Below are positions 10,322 to 20,325 of a DNA stretch of 35,000 nucleotides, in pieces; the first letter of the stretch is position 1; each line of letters begins with the position of its first letter. Made by a program: the position numbers and the translations under genes. Source of the DNA: Neocallimastix lanati (nom. inval.) (lineage: Eukaryota > Neocallimastigomycota > Neocallimastigomycetes > Neocallimastigales > Neocallimastigaceae). The DNA is taken from the NCBI GenBank assembly GCA_016946835.1, contig JACVTC010000027.1, positions 795,001-830,000 of the forward strand, given 5' to 3'. A model generated the notes under the pieces. The model was not told the DNA's origin. It worked only from the letters and a program-made list of their open reading frames with translations, and made no database searches.

Positions 10322-10402
10322 TATTTTTATTCTTTATTTTATATTTTTTTATATTTATTCTTTTGGATTTCTCGAATTAGGTGTGGTTTTAAATTTGAAC
10401 TG
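10320..10402 (+). mobile_element. LINE remnant (D), left part
   Basis: In one frame 10355-10402 reads FWISRIRCGFKFEL, which resembles the FFWIGRIKCGFKFD block near the C-terminus of the A element ORF. It is the left flank of the B2 insertion; the 14 bases 10389-10402 are the left copy of its target-site duplication. What precedes it is T-rich. Its family is uncertain, because its right flank (19431 onward) looks more like family C. Confidence 0.55.
10389..10402 (+). repeat. Target-site duplication, left copy, of LINE B2
   Basis: TTAAATTTGAACTG is repeated exactly at 19417-19430, directly after the B2 poly-A, about 9 kb away. Later insertions separate the two copies. Confidence 0.88.
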
Positions 10403-10433
10403 TCATATTATTTTTGAGCTTTTTTATTTTTTT
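10403..10433 (+). mobile_element. LINE family B fragment B2, left part (3' UTR)
   Basis: This matches the B1 3' UTR at about 16984-17013 (CATA.TATTTT.GAGC followed by T and A runs). It breaks off at 10433 and resumes at 19264, after the A2 insertion. Its last 12 bases are the left copy of the A2 target-site duplication. Confidence 0.75.
10422..10433 (+). repeat. Target-site duplication, left copy, of LINE A2
   Basis: TTTTATTTTTTT is repeated at 19264-19275, right after the A2 poly-A. The sequence is low in complexity, but both copies fall exactly where the B 3' UTR breaks and resumes. Confidence 0.7.
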
Positions 10434-10629
10434 AAAGCATTTTTTAATTCTGAGAGTAGTACTTCTTCTCAGGATGACTCTAATCAAGAGGTTACTTATT
10501 CCGATTGTGCAAAGTGTCTGTTATTACTTTTTAATAAAATTTGGGATGGTGACTTTCCTAATGAAAGGAACTCTGCTTCTATTGTTTCTATTCCTAAAAA
10601 AGGGGATCTTTCAGATTGTAATAATTATC
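10434..10629 (+). mobile_element. LINE family A fragment A2, left part (reverse transcriptase start)
   Basis: The sequence is nearly identical to 13246-13441 of copy A1. It encodes the start of the reverse transcriptase domain: FKAFFNSES, then ASIVSIPKKGDLSDCNNY. It stops at 10629 exactly where the A2 right part resumes at about 17140. It is the upstream half of a 5'-truncated A copy split by a later insertion. Confidence 0.85.
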
Positions 10630-10632
10630 TTG

Positions 10633-11079
10633 CCCCAATGATGTGGACTGTTTTTCCAGGTCCATGGAGGGTTGATGGAAAAGGAATAACCTATATCAGG
10701 TGTACTAATTACAGCTTTCTGTGATTCTGATGATAATCGATGGTTATCCTTTCTAAAGTGGCTTCTAGTACTAAGAGTGAAAACTGGAATACTGGAAGAC
10801 TGTAGAAAGTGAACCTGATGTTTTATAATGTCTTAAACTGGATATGTAGTAACATTGGAGTTGTATAATTAATAATATCATGTAGTTTCTACATATTATC
10901 ATTGTAATGAATCTATTGTATTTTTTACTTTAGCATTAATTTGTATATGTTTTTTTCTATAGTATTATTTATACTCTCATGTAGCTATTGTAAAATGGAA
11001 ATGTAGGAGATTGATTCACTCCAAAGCTTGTGTTTGAGACATTATTTAACGGATGGGAATCTTTTTATTGTTTTTTCAC
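10633..11079 (+). promoter_or_regulatory. Shared LINE 5' UTR module (probable internal promoter), copy in A1
   Basis: This part of the 5' UTR is almost identical to 19516-19927 of the family C element, apart from a gap of about 30 bp near 10772-10803 and scattered single differences. The coding regions of the two elements are far more diverged. Non-LTR elements usually carry an internal promoter in the 5' UTR (family knowledge), so this block is the likely promoter; that role is inferred. Confidence 0.65.
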
Positions 11080-11361
11080 AACTATTATTTCATTAACATT
11101 TAAATTTTATATTATATATGATTATTTTACAGAAATTTTTACATAAAACAGGAATTTATAATTGAAAATCATTAATTAAAAACTAGTCAACACAAAAAGA
11201 AAGAATAACAAACAAGTTTTAGCAAACAATATACACGAAAGAGAAGACAACAGCAATAAATTTTTATTTTTTTTTAATTTTTTAATTTTTTACTAATTTT
11301 ATTTTTTTATTTTTATATTACACTTACCTTTTATTAATATAGATAAGTTTTTTATTTTATT

Positions 11362-14300
11362 ATGTCAACTATACGAAGAGGTCTGCGACTTTATGATCCT
11401 GACCATGATAAATTTGTTTTAAATTTCATTCATGATCTTGAATCTTGGACTGAAAGTAGACTATGGGAATTTTTAAGCAAAAAGATATCAAATTGTAATG
11501 AAGTTGTTCATGGAATCGTTAAAAAACACTATATTAATATGGAAAACTACTTCATCATAAGAGTTAACTATACTAATTATACGGATTATTTGAAGGTTAT
11601 TTATTTGATTACTAAGCACTTACCTGTTAAAAGAATAAAATGGAAGATTACTTCAAGGATACGCACATTTAGCAATGTTAATCATAATAGAACCAGGTAT
11701 TATTCTGAACCCTCAATCCCCATCTCTGAAAGCCTCCTGTATGCTAACCCTTTCTCGAATACTAAATATTTCAACCTCTGTATTAGCTGGAACATAAATG
11801 GTTGGAATTCTGAAAAACGTGACGGACTTACCAATTTTAATTCAATCTTTAATCCTATTTGTATTTGTCTTCAAGAAGTCGGTAATAGTTCATTCCTTAA
11901 CTCCTTTTCTAACTCATATCCATTCCTTAATCATTATAGAACAGTACTGAGACGTGCGGACAAAAAAATCCCTGGTATGAGGGGCCTTTATATAGGTGTG
12001 CACTCCTCCTGCCAATTCACTAATGATGATTTTGAATATAGATATATACTCTCAGTTAATATATTCTCTTTTTGGGGTGTCAGATGTTCTTTAGGGAACA
12101 TTTACATCCCTAGCAAAAAACACAAAGACTCTAGAGAAAAAGCGGAAACTGATTTTGCTAATTGGCTCAAGAACCATCAGAATAACCCTTCGGCTATTGT
12201 TGGTGATTTCAACATGACTAAGCAACAACTCAAAGATCTTATTCTTAGAATTTCCCCTCAATGGTTTGTTATGGATATGGTTGGTCATCAATTTACTTGG
12301 TCTAATGGTGGAAAGAATTCTTGTATTGATTTTATAGTAGTGAACGATAAATTAAGAAATTATCTGAATATTGCTTCTGTATGCTACTCTTTTAATGACA
12401 TCTCTGACCATTTACCACTTATTCTTTCTTGTAAAAAAATATCTCCTGATGGTTTTGTTACTCCGCCTCGGGATAAACAAATTAAGTGGTCTAATCGAAT
12501 TTGTAGGGATAAACGTGAAGCAATCTTCTCTCATAATAAATTCACATGTTTACTGGATGAATTTGAACATAATGATAATCTAGACTCTAATACAATGGTT
12601 AAAAAACTTCTTGACACAGCAAATAAAATAGGCGATGACATTCAAGCAAGAGTTCCTACAAATTTACAGGGTTCAGCGTTCCATTGTCCTGCTTATATTA
12701 AGAAATTATCACATGAAAAACATTTATTTTATAAAAGGATTAAAAATTTTAAACTTCGTAATGATTTGTCAAATCTTCAAGAATTTTGTGATCTCTCAAA
12801 AGAATATAGAGTTCTTTCTGATTATATCATTAGTATTAAAAGAAATATTAGGAATATTAGATTTAAAAATTTGATTCATTCCATCGGCGAATGTTTCTTA
12901 AAAAATGATGCCCAGCGTGGTTGGTCTGGACTTAAGAAAATTTCTAAACCTTCTTACTCTCCTTCCCAATCACCTGTATACATTAAAGATAAAGAAGGTA
13001 ATGTTCTAGTATCCCAAGAAGATCAACTCAATCGTTTTGCAGAACACTATGAAGAACTTGCTTCTGATATAACTGGTCACAGTCTTAATGAAAATTATTG
13101 GAAAAGAATACTTAATAATTCTTTTACTCCTCAGGAATCATGGGATATTAATCAACCTATTTCCATGTCAGAAATTCATTCAACTGTTCTTTCAATGAAA
13201 AATAACAAAGCACCTGGTCCTGATGGTATACCTACAGAATTTTTTAAAGCATTTTTTAATTCTGAGAGTAGAAATTCTTCTCAGGATGACTCTAATCAAG
13301 AGGTTACTTATTCCGATTGTGCAAAGTGTCTGTTATTACTTTTTAATAAAATTTGGGATGGTGACTTTCCTAATGAATGGAACTTTGCTTCTATTGTTTC
13401 TATTCCTAAAAAAGGGGATCTTTCAGATTGTAATAATTATCGTGGTATTTCACTCATCAATGTAGGTTTAAAAATTCTATCAAAAATTGTCACTAAAAGA
13501 ATATCGGACTATCTAATGGAATAATTAGACCAGAACAGTTTGGTTTTAGAAATAAAGAAGAATGTATTAGTTTATTTGTATCCATTCGTGAAATTTGTCA
13601 AAGAAGAAAATTTAAGGATAAATTTACCTTTCTTGCCTTTCTTGACCTTAAAAAAGCTTATGATTCAGTTCAAATTTACAATATACTTACTAAACTAAAT
13701 AATCTTGGTATTCGTGGTAAATGCCTTCAATTCATTACTAATCTATACCTTACCTCGAAAGCTCGTGCAAACTTTAATGGTAAACTTTCAAAAGAATTTC
13801 CAATACACCGTGGTGTTCGCCAAGGGTGTCCTCTCTCTCCTATTTTATTCAATATATATATCAATGATATTTTTGATAAGTGTAAAAGTTATGGTGTGAT
13901 TACTGAAAAGAAAAAGTGTTGTGGTGGATTATTTGCTGATGATATTGTATTATTAGCTCCTACAAAATCTTCACTTAAAAACCTTTTGAATATCGCTCAT
14001 GATTGGGGTATTAAAAATGAAATGACCTTTGGAATCAATAAATGCGCTACACTAGTTGTTAAACCAAAGAATTTTATACCTTCAAGACATTATGAAAATC
14101 CTACATTTAGACTTGGTATGAATTATATACCAAGCACTAATCAATAAACATATCTTGGTATACCTTTTAATGAATCGTTGGATTTAAAACCTATTATTGC
14201 TAAGATGAATAGTAAAATTAATTATACAGTTAACTCTTTCTTTAGATTTTTAACCAATAGGAATGTTCCTTTCTACTTTAAAACTCATATACTAGTTTCT

Positions 14301-15440
14301 TTTGTCCTTAGTTCAGTTCTTTATTATGCTCCCTTACTTGGTTCAAATAAAAAGAATACTGAAAAAGCTCAAACTGCTTTTAATCGAGGTTTGTATTGGA
14401 GTTTCGGGTTTAAAAATAAAACCTCCAATACTTCAATTTACAATATGTCTAAGGAACTTTCTATACCTCCTATAGCTAGTTTTTGTGCTAAGGCGATGAT
14501 TCGATGCTTTAAAAAGTGGAAAGATTCTTCTTGTATTATTTCTCATTTAGTCAAAAATATACCTACACTTTCTCACTATTCATGGACGAAAAAAGCACGG
14601 AGTTTAGCAGTACACAAGCACAATAATAAACTTCCTGGAGAAATAAGGAAGTTTTACTGGGAAAATATTCATTATTCAAGCACTCCTGCGATCAGATCTA
14701 CAAAATACAAGAAATTTAAATTTGGTTTTAAAAAATTTATTCAACGTCTATCACTTAAATATTCACAATTTTCTCTTGGATTTTTTTGGATTGGACGAAT
14801 TAAATGTGGATTCAAATTTGATGTAAAAACGTATGTTAAAAGTAATCTAGTATCAGAAAATTGCCCAACATACTGCCCTTGTTGTGGTGAGAGTAACAGC
14901 ATACCTAGTTTTACACACTGGATACTTTTATGTCCTAAATTTGAAGAATTTAGGCAACATTTCATTCCCTTTGTTGATGAAATTTTTATTAATTTTTCTC
15001 TAATTGTTCATGAGAAATCATTGAACATTCCTGATGATAAAGAGGAAGATTTTGATGATAATATCAATTTTTACGTGCTGTGTCTCCTTCTTGGCGGAAA
15101 TGCAGTATTTGAAATCTTAAAGATCGGCTCGGGGGAAAGAAGGCGATTTATTAATAATATTTTTCAATCACCTTCGAACGAGTCTTCTTTCCCGATTTCA
15201 TATTTTGTGGGGCTTGCGGAATTCCTTACTAACGTTATGCCTATTGTGATTGGTGATTTTTACACCATGATCGATTTGTATAGTGTTAGACCTACCGTTG
15301 TCAAGAGCGTCGACGTCGTAACGATAAGGCAAAGAAGAAATTCTGATACAGATTCGAATGATAATTTTCATCCACATGGAGTTATCTTCGATGAATGGGA
15401 AGAGTTAGAGGCCTTTTCGTCCTCGAATCTCATAACGTAG
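11362..15440 (+). pseudogene. LINE A1 ORF (endonuclease-reverse transcriptase), one frameshift and one nonsense
   Basis: The ORF would encode about 1,360 residues. Residues about 1-110 form an N-terminal alpha/beta region that resembles an RRM. The APE endonuclease follows: SWNINGW (Asn144), LQEVG (Glu172), GDFN (Asp282, Asn284) and the closing SDHLPL (Asp349, His350), so its catalytic set looks intact. The reverse transcriptase follows with LDLKKAYDS, RQGCPLSP and FADD. A zinc-binding C-P-C-C...H...C block precedes the end. The first frame stops at 13524 because 7 bp (GCTTTTT in copy A2) are missing near 13511. The frame then continues to a TAA at 14145, which is TAT in A2, and on to 15440. 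No RNase H domain was seen. The copy should be dead unless rescued in trans. Confidence 0.88.
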
Positions 15441-15537
15441 TTTTTTAATATTAATATAAAAAAAAAAAATTTCATGTATTTAAACTTCATGTATTTTTTT
15501 AAAAAAAAAAATATTATTAAATAAAGTTTATTCCTAG

Positions 15538-15572
<35 letters not shown>

Positions 15573-15575
<3 letters not shown>

Positions 15576-17139
15576 AGTTATATTCATCTTGGTATTCCTT
15601 TTTCTGATGATCTCTTACTAGAACACATTATATCTCACATGCATTTTAAAGTTAGAAAATCCCTTCTTTCATTTACACATTTCTTCTCAAATAAACTTAT
15701 CCTTATTGCATACAAGAAAAAAGTTCTTCAATCCTTTGTTATTAGTAAAGTAATTTATTATTCTCCTTTACTTGGTTCAAACAAATCTAGAACGGCCAGA
15801 ATTCAAACATTAATTAATACTGGTCTATTTTGGTGTATCGGCTCATTCTCTAAAAATGGTAAAACAAGTTCAGAAGACAATGACTATATTAGACATAATT
15901 CTACTATGAGTACTTATGCTTTATCTCGAGATCTAAGCATTCCTCCTATTGCTGGTGTCTGCGCAGCCTTACAAATTAAGTCTTTTGCAAAATGGAGTAA
16001 ATCAAACTGTATTATAAAGGATCTTATTAAATCTATTCCCAAAATGCATCATTATTCCTGGACTAAAGAATCAAGAACACTGTATAAAAAATCAAAAAAT
16101 ATAAATGTGAAAAATATGACGATATTTTTGAACGCTACTGGAAATCAGTTGCCAAATTTCAAGGTATTAAAGGTCAAAATTACGATTATAATAAGTTCTC
16201 AAACAATAAAGCTATAATTATGCTTAGCTTAAAATATCCCCAATTCAACTTAGGGTTTTCGTGGATTATACGTTTACGCTGTGGTTATAAATACAATACT
16301 ACTATTGCTATTAGAATGGGTAGAGTTTCAGAAGATTGCCCCAAGTCTTGCCCCTGTTGTGGCGAAGATAAACAATCTTTTGAACATTGGATTTTTAAAT
16401 GCGATGCTCTTGCGTCTTTTAGATGGAATTCTTTAAATTTCATCGATGATCTCTATGTTTTATTCCTTAGGAAGATTAGAGCGTTCAATCCTCTTTCTTC
16501 CTATGACTCTATTTCAAATTTTGAAGATTATATCAATCATTATATATACTTGTTCCTTCTTGGTGGGACTTTAGTTTTAAATGAGCTACATTTCGATAGT
16601 GGGGAACAGAGACATTTAGATGAACTTTTTTTCAAAGGTTCATCTGAGTCACCTGTTCCAAAAATTGTGGGCTTGGCGGAATTCTTAACAAGTGCAATAC
16701 CTATCATTAGTAGTTCGTTTGAGCTATTATTTGATAGGTATTGCAAAATACCAAACTTATCCAAGAGCGTCGACGTCGTACTGATAAGGCATAATGATAA
16801 TACAGGATCGTCATCTATTTCTACGAAGGATGAATCTTGCCCTAGTAGTTCAATAAATGATGAATCCGGGGAGAGTTTAGTGGACACCACACTATCTATT
16901 TTAAAGATGTTACTTCTAGGTTTTATTTCTTTTTTATTTGTTAGGAAGGGAAAAATTCCCGCATAGTACAACTTGCCGAAATACATAGTATTTTCGAGCT
17001 TTTTTATTTTTTTATTTTTTAATTTTTTATTTTTAATTTCAAATGTACTTTTCACCTACATGTATTTTTTAAAATAAAATTTAATAAAGTTTTGGAAGTG
17101 TATTCTCTTCCCTGTCTAAAAAAAAAAAAAAAAAAAAAA
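15573..17139 (+). mobile_element. LINE family B, 5'-truncated copy (B1)
   Basis: This fragment begins inside the reverse transcriptase, at the position of the YTYLGIPF block in the A and C elements. It runs through the zinc-binding C-terminus to a B-type 3' UTR with ACATGTATTTTTT, AATAAAG and TCTTCCCTGTCT, then poly-A (17118-17139). It lies between A1 and the right half of A2. The match at its outer flanks is only TC or ATC, so its target-site duplication is very short or absent. Confidence 0.85.
15576..16966 (+). pseudogene. LINE B1 ORF fragment (end of reverse transcriptase and zinc-binding C-terminus)
   Basis: The frame opens as SYIHLGIPFSDDLLLEHII, homologous to the post-catalytic part of LINE reverse transcriptases. 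It shifts once near 16100-16115 and continues in a second frame to 16966. The second part has the zinc-binding block CPKSCPCCGED...H...C, the shared KSVDVVLIR motif, and an unusual hydrophobic end (LSILKMLLLGFISFLF, then RKGKIPA). The endonuclease and the catalytic reverse transcriptase motifs are missing through 5' truncation, so it cannot act on its own. Confidence 0.85.
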
Positions 17140-19263
17140 TCGTGGTATTTCACTCATCAATGTAGGTTTAAAAATTCTATCAAAAATTGTCACTAAAAGA
17201 ATATCGGACTATGCTTTTTCTAATGGAATAATTAGACCAGAACAGTTTGGTTTTAGAAATAAAGAAGAATGTATTAGTTTATTGGTATCCATTCGTGAAA
17301 TTTGTCAAAGAAGAAAATTTAAAGATAAATTTACCTTTCTTGCCTTTCATGACCTTAAAAAAGCTTATGATTCAGTTCCAATTTACAATATACTTACTAA
17401 ACTAAATAATCTTGGTATTCGTGGTAAATGCCTTCAATTCATTACTAATCTATACCTTACCTCGAAAGCTCGTGCAAACTTTAATGGTAAACTTTCAAAA
17501 GAATTTCCAATACACCGTGGTGTTCGCCAAGGGTGTCCTCTCTCTCCTATTTTATTCAATATATTTATCAATGATATTTTTGATAAATGTAAAAGTTATG
17601 ATGTGATTACAAAGAAAAAGTGTTGTGGTGGATTATTTGCTGATGATATTGTATTATTAGCTCCTACAAAATCTTCACTTAAAAACCTTTTGAATATTGC
17701 TCATGATTGGGGTATTAAAAATGAAATGACCTTTGGAATCAATAAATGCGCTACACTTGTTGTTAAACCAAAGAATTCTATACCTTCAAGACATTATGAA
17801 AATCCTACATTTAGACTTGGTATGAACTATATACCAAGCACTAATCAATATACATATCTTGGTATACCTTTTAATGAATCGTTGGATTTAAAACCTATTA
17901 TTGCTAAGATGAATAGTAAAATTAATTATACAGTTAACTCTTTCTTTAGATTTTTAACCAATAGGAATGTTCCTTTCTACTTTAAAACTCGTATACTAGT
18001 TTCTTTTGTCCTTAGTTCAGTTCTTTATTATGCTCCCTTACTTGGTTCAAATAAAAAGAATACTGAAAAAGCTTAAACTGCTTTTAATCGAGGTTTGTGT
18101 TGGAGTTTCGGGTTTAAAAATAAAACCTCCAATACTTCAATTTACAATATGTCTAAGGAACTTTCTATACCTCCTATAGCTAGTTTTTGTGCTAAGGCGA
18201 TGATTCGATGCTTTAAAAAGTGGAAAGATTCTTCTTGTATTATTTCTCATTTAGTCAAAAATATACCTACACTTTCTCACTATTCTTGGACGAAAAAAGC
18301 ACGGAGTTTAGCAGTACACAAGCACAATAATAAACTTCCTGGAGAAATAAGGAAGTTTTACTGGGAAAATATTCATTATTCAAGCACTCCTGCGATCAGA
18401 TCTACAAAATACAAGAAATTTAAATTTGGTTTTAAAAAATTTATTCAACGTCTATCACTTAAATATTCACAATTTTCTCTTGGATTTTTTTTGGATTGGA
18501 CGAATTAAATGTGGATTCAAATTTGATGTAAAAACGTATGTTAAAAGTAATCTAGTATCAGAAAATTGCCCAACATACTGCCCTTGTTGTGGTGAGAGTA
18601 ACAGCATACCTAGTTTTACACACTGGATACTTTTATGTCCTAAATTTGAAGAATTTAGGCAACATTTCATTCCCTTTGTTGATGAAATTTTTATTAATTT
18701 TTCTCTAATTGTTCATGAGAAATCATTGAACATTCCTGATGATAAAGAGGAAGATTTTGATGATAATATCAATTTTTACGTGCTGTGTCTCCTTCTTGGC
18801 GGAAATGCAGTATTTGAAATCTTAAAGATCGGCTCGGGGGAAAGAAGGCGATTTATTAATAATATTTTTCAATCACCTTCGAACGAGTCTTCTTTCCCGA
18901 TTTCATATTTTGTGGGGCTTGCGGAATTCCTTACTAACGTTATGCCTATTGTGATTGGTGATTTTTACACCATGATCGATTTGTATAGTGTTAGACCTAC
19001 CGTTGTCAAGAGCGTCGACGTCGTAACGATAAGGCAAAGAAGAAATTCTGATACAGATTCGAATGATAATTTTCATCCACATGGAGTTATCTTCGATGAA
19101 TGGGAAGAGTTAGAGGCCTTTTCGTCCTCGAATCTCATAACGTAGTTTTTTAATATTAATATAAAAAAAAAAAAATTTCATGTATTTAAACTTCATGTAT
19201 TTTTTAAAAAAATATTATTAAATAAAGTTTATTCCTAGTCTAGAAAAAAAAAAAAAAAAAAAA
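17140..19263 (+). mobile_element. LINE family A fragment A2, right part
   Basis: The sequence resumes the A element at CGTGGTATTTCAC, exactly where the left part (10434-10629) ends. It runs to the A 3' signature TTCCTAGTCT and poly-A (19244-19263). It is nearly identical to 13441-15540 of A1. The 12-bp duplication at 10422-10433 and 19264-19275 brackets the combined A2 element inside B2. Confidence 0.88.
17141..19145 (+). pseudogene. LINE A2 ORF, downstream part, with one nonsense and one frameshift
   Basis: This is the reverse transcriptase from RGISLIN onward, with the catalytic blocks DLKKAYDSV, RQGCPLSP and LFADDIVLL, then the C-terminal zinc-binding region (CPTYCPCCGES...H...C). It retains the 7 bp that A1 lost near 13511. 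TAA at 18074-18076 replaces the CAA (Gln) of A1. An extra T in the T run at about 18485-18492 (8 T, against 7 in A1) shifts the frame. The ORF ends at 19145. The upstream part of the same ORF is at 10434-10629. Confidence 0.87.
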
Positions 19264-19275
19264 TTTTATTTTTTT
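19264..19275 (+). repeat. Target-site duplication, right copy, of LINE A2
   Basis: Repeat of 10422-10433, next to the A2 poly-A; the B 3' UTR continues from here. Confidence 0.7.
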
Positions 19276-19379
19276 ATTTTTTAAATTTTTTTTATTTTTA
19301 ATTTCAAATGTACTTTTCACCTACATGTATTTTTTTAAAATAAAATTAATAAAGTTTTGGAAGTGTATTCTCTTCCCTG

Positions 19380-19416
<37 letters not shown>
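19264..19416 (+). mobile_element. LINE family B fragment B2, right part (3' UTR)
   Basis: The B 3' UTR resumes after the A2 insertion, runs through CTACATGTATTTTTTT, AATAAAG and TCTTCCCTGTCT, and ends in poly-A (19383-19416). Together with 10403-10433 it forms a B copy of only about 180 bp, bracketed by the 14-bp duplication at 10389-10402 and 19417-19430. Confidence 0.85.
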
Positions 19417-19418
<2 letters not shown>

Positions 19419-19430
19419 AAATTTGAACTG
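19417..19430 (+). repeat. Target-site duplication, right copy, of LINE B2
   Basis: TTAAATTTGAACTG, an exact repeat of 10389-10402, directly after the B2 poly-A. Confidence 0.88.
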
Positions 19431-19498
19431 AACAAATTAATGTGCATGTTGATTCTAGTGTGTGTAAAAAAGTGCTTAATTTCCTTCTTGGAGTTTTA
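19431..19498 (+). mobile_element. LINE remnant (D), right part
   Basis: 19439-19490 is close in sequence to 9726-9777 of the C1 copy (GTTGATTCTAGTGTGTGT, then TTAATTTCCTTCTTGGAG), so it is the end of a family C-like coding region. It is broken off by the 5' UTR of the next element. With 10320-10402 it is the oldest layer of the nest. Confidence 0.6.
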
Positions 19499-19515
19499 GT
19501 TACCCCAATGATGTT

Positions 19516-19927
19516 CCCCAATGATGTGGACTGTTTTTCCAGGTCCATGGAGGGTTGATGGAAAAGGAATAACGATCAGGTGTACTAATTACAGCTTTCT
19601 GTGATTCTGATGATAATCGATGGTTATCCTTTCTAAAGTGGCTTCTAGTACGAAGAAAGTGAACCTGATGTTTTATATTGTTTTAAACTGGATATGTAGT
19701 AACATTGGAATTGTATAATTAATAATATCATGTAGTTTCTACATATTATCATTGTAATGAATCTATTGTATTTTTTACTTTAGCATTATTTTGTACATGT
19801 ATTTTTCTATAGTATTATTTATACTTTCATGTAGCTATTGTAAAATGGAAATGTAGGAGATTGATTCACTCCAAAGCTTGTGTTTAAGACATTATTTAAC
19901 TGATAGGAATCTTTTTATAGTCTTTCA
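19516..19927 (+). promoter_or_regulatory. Shared LINE 5' UTR module (probable internal promoter), copy in family C
   Basis: Near-identical to 10633-11079 of the A1 element, although the proteins of the two elements are only moderately similar. Downstream of 19927 the two 5' UTRs no longer align clearly until a short T-rich stretch just before the start codon. Confidence 0.65.
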
Positions 19928-20214
19928 CTACTAACATTATTTACATTTTCATTTCAGTTTATTTAAGATTACATCAGAGAAAATTATTTTATCAATCAAA
20001 GCTTTACAAATCAATTAGTATTTCAGAAACTCAAAAGTTAACAGAACATACATAATAGAAAAAAAAAAAAGAGTTTATTCATTACTTAACAGGAAAAAAG
20101 ATATTATTCATTACTACAAAATTCTTAAGTTGTTTATTTTATTTAAACTTAATCAATTACTCCACGAAGATAGGATCTTCATTTTTTATTATTTTTTTTT
20201 TAAATATTTTTCTA

Positions 20215-20253
<39 letters not shown>

Positions 20254-20325
20254 CTATATTTCTTAGTTTTTAGTATTTTAGTTTTCATTGTTTCATTTTT
20301 TTAAATTGTAGTTTTTTAGTTCATT

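Larger units (their letters stand above)
10630..15572 (+). mobile_element. LINE family A, nearly full-length copy (A1)
   Basis: The element has a long 5' UTR (about 10633-11361), one large ORF region (11362-15440), and a 3' UTR with CATGTATTTTTTT (from 15488), AATAAAG (15520) and the terminal signature TTCCTAGTCT, then poly-A (15541-15572). It is a non-LTR retrotransposon with an APE-type endonuclease and a C-terminal CCHC motif. It was inserted at the break point of A2, next to fragment B1. The flanking match is only TCT or ATCT, so a full-length target-site duplication is not evident. Its near identity to A2 over the shared 2 kb points to recent activity of the family. Confidence 0.88.

Noticed and set aside
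10133-10417. 94-codon open frame with a Lys tract
   Set aside because: It runs through the C1 3' UTR and reads the poly-A tail as lysines; it is not a gene.
16540-17055. Antisense open frame across the end of the B1 element (and a similar one at 5258-5524)
   Set aside because: These are shadows of the LINE B coding end, shared only because the B copies are related.
17282-18076. Stand-alone reverse transcriptase gene
   Set aside because: It is the middle of the interrupted A2 LINE, and its start and stop are accidental (its TAA replaces CAA of A1).
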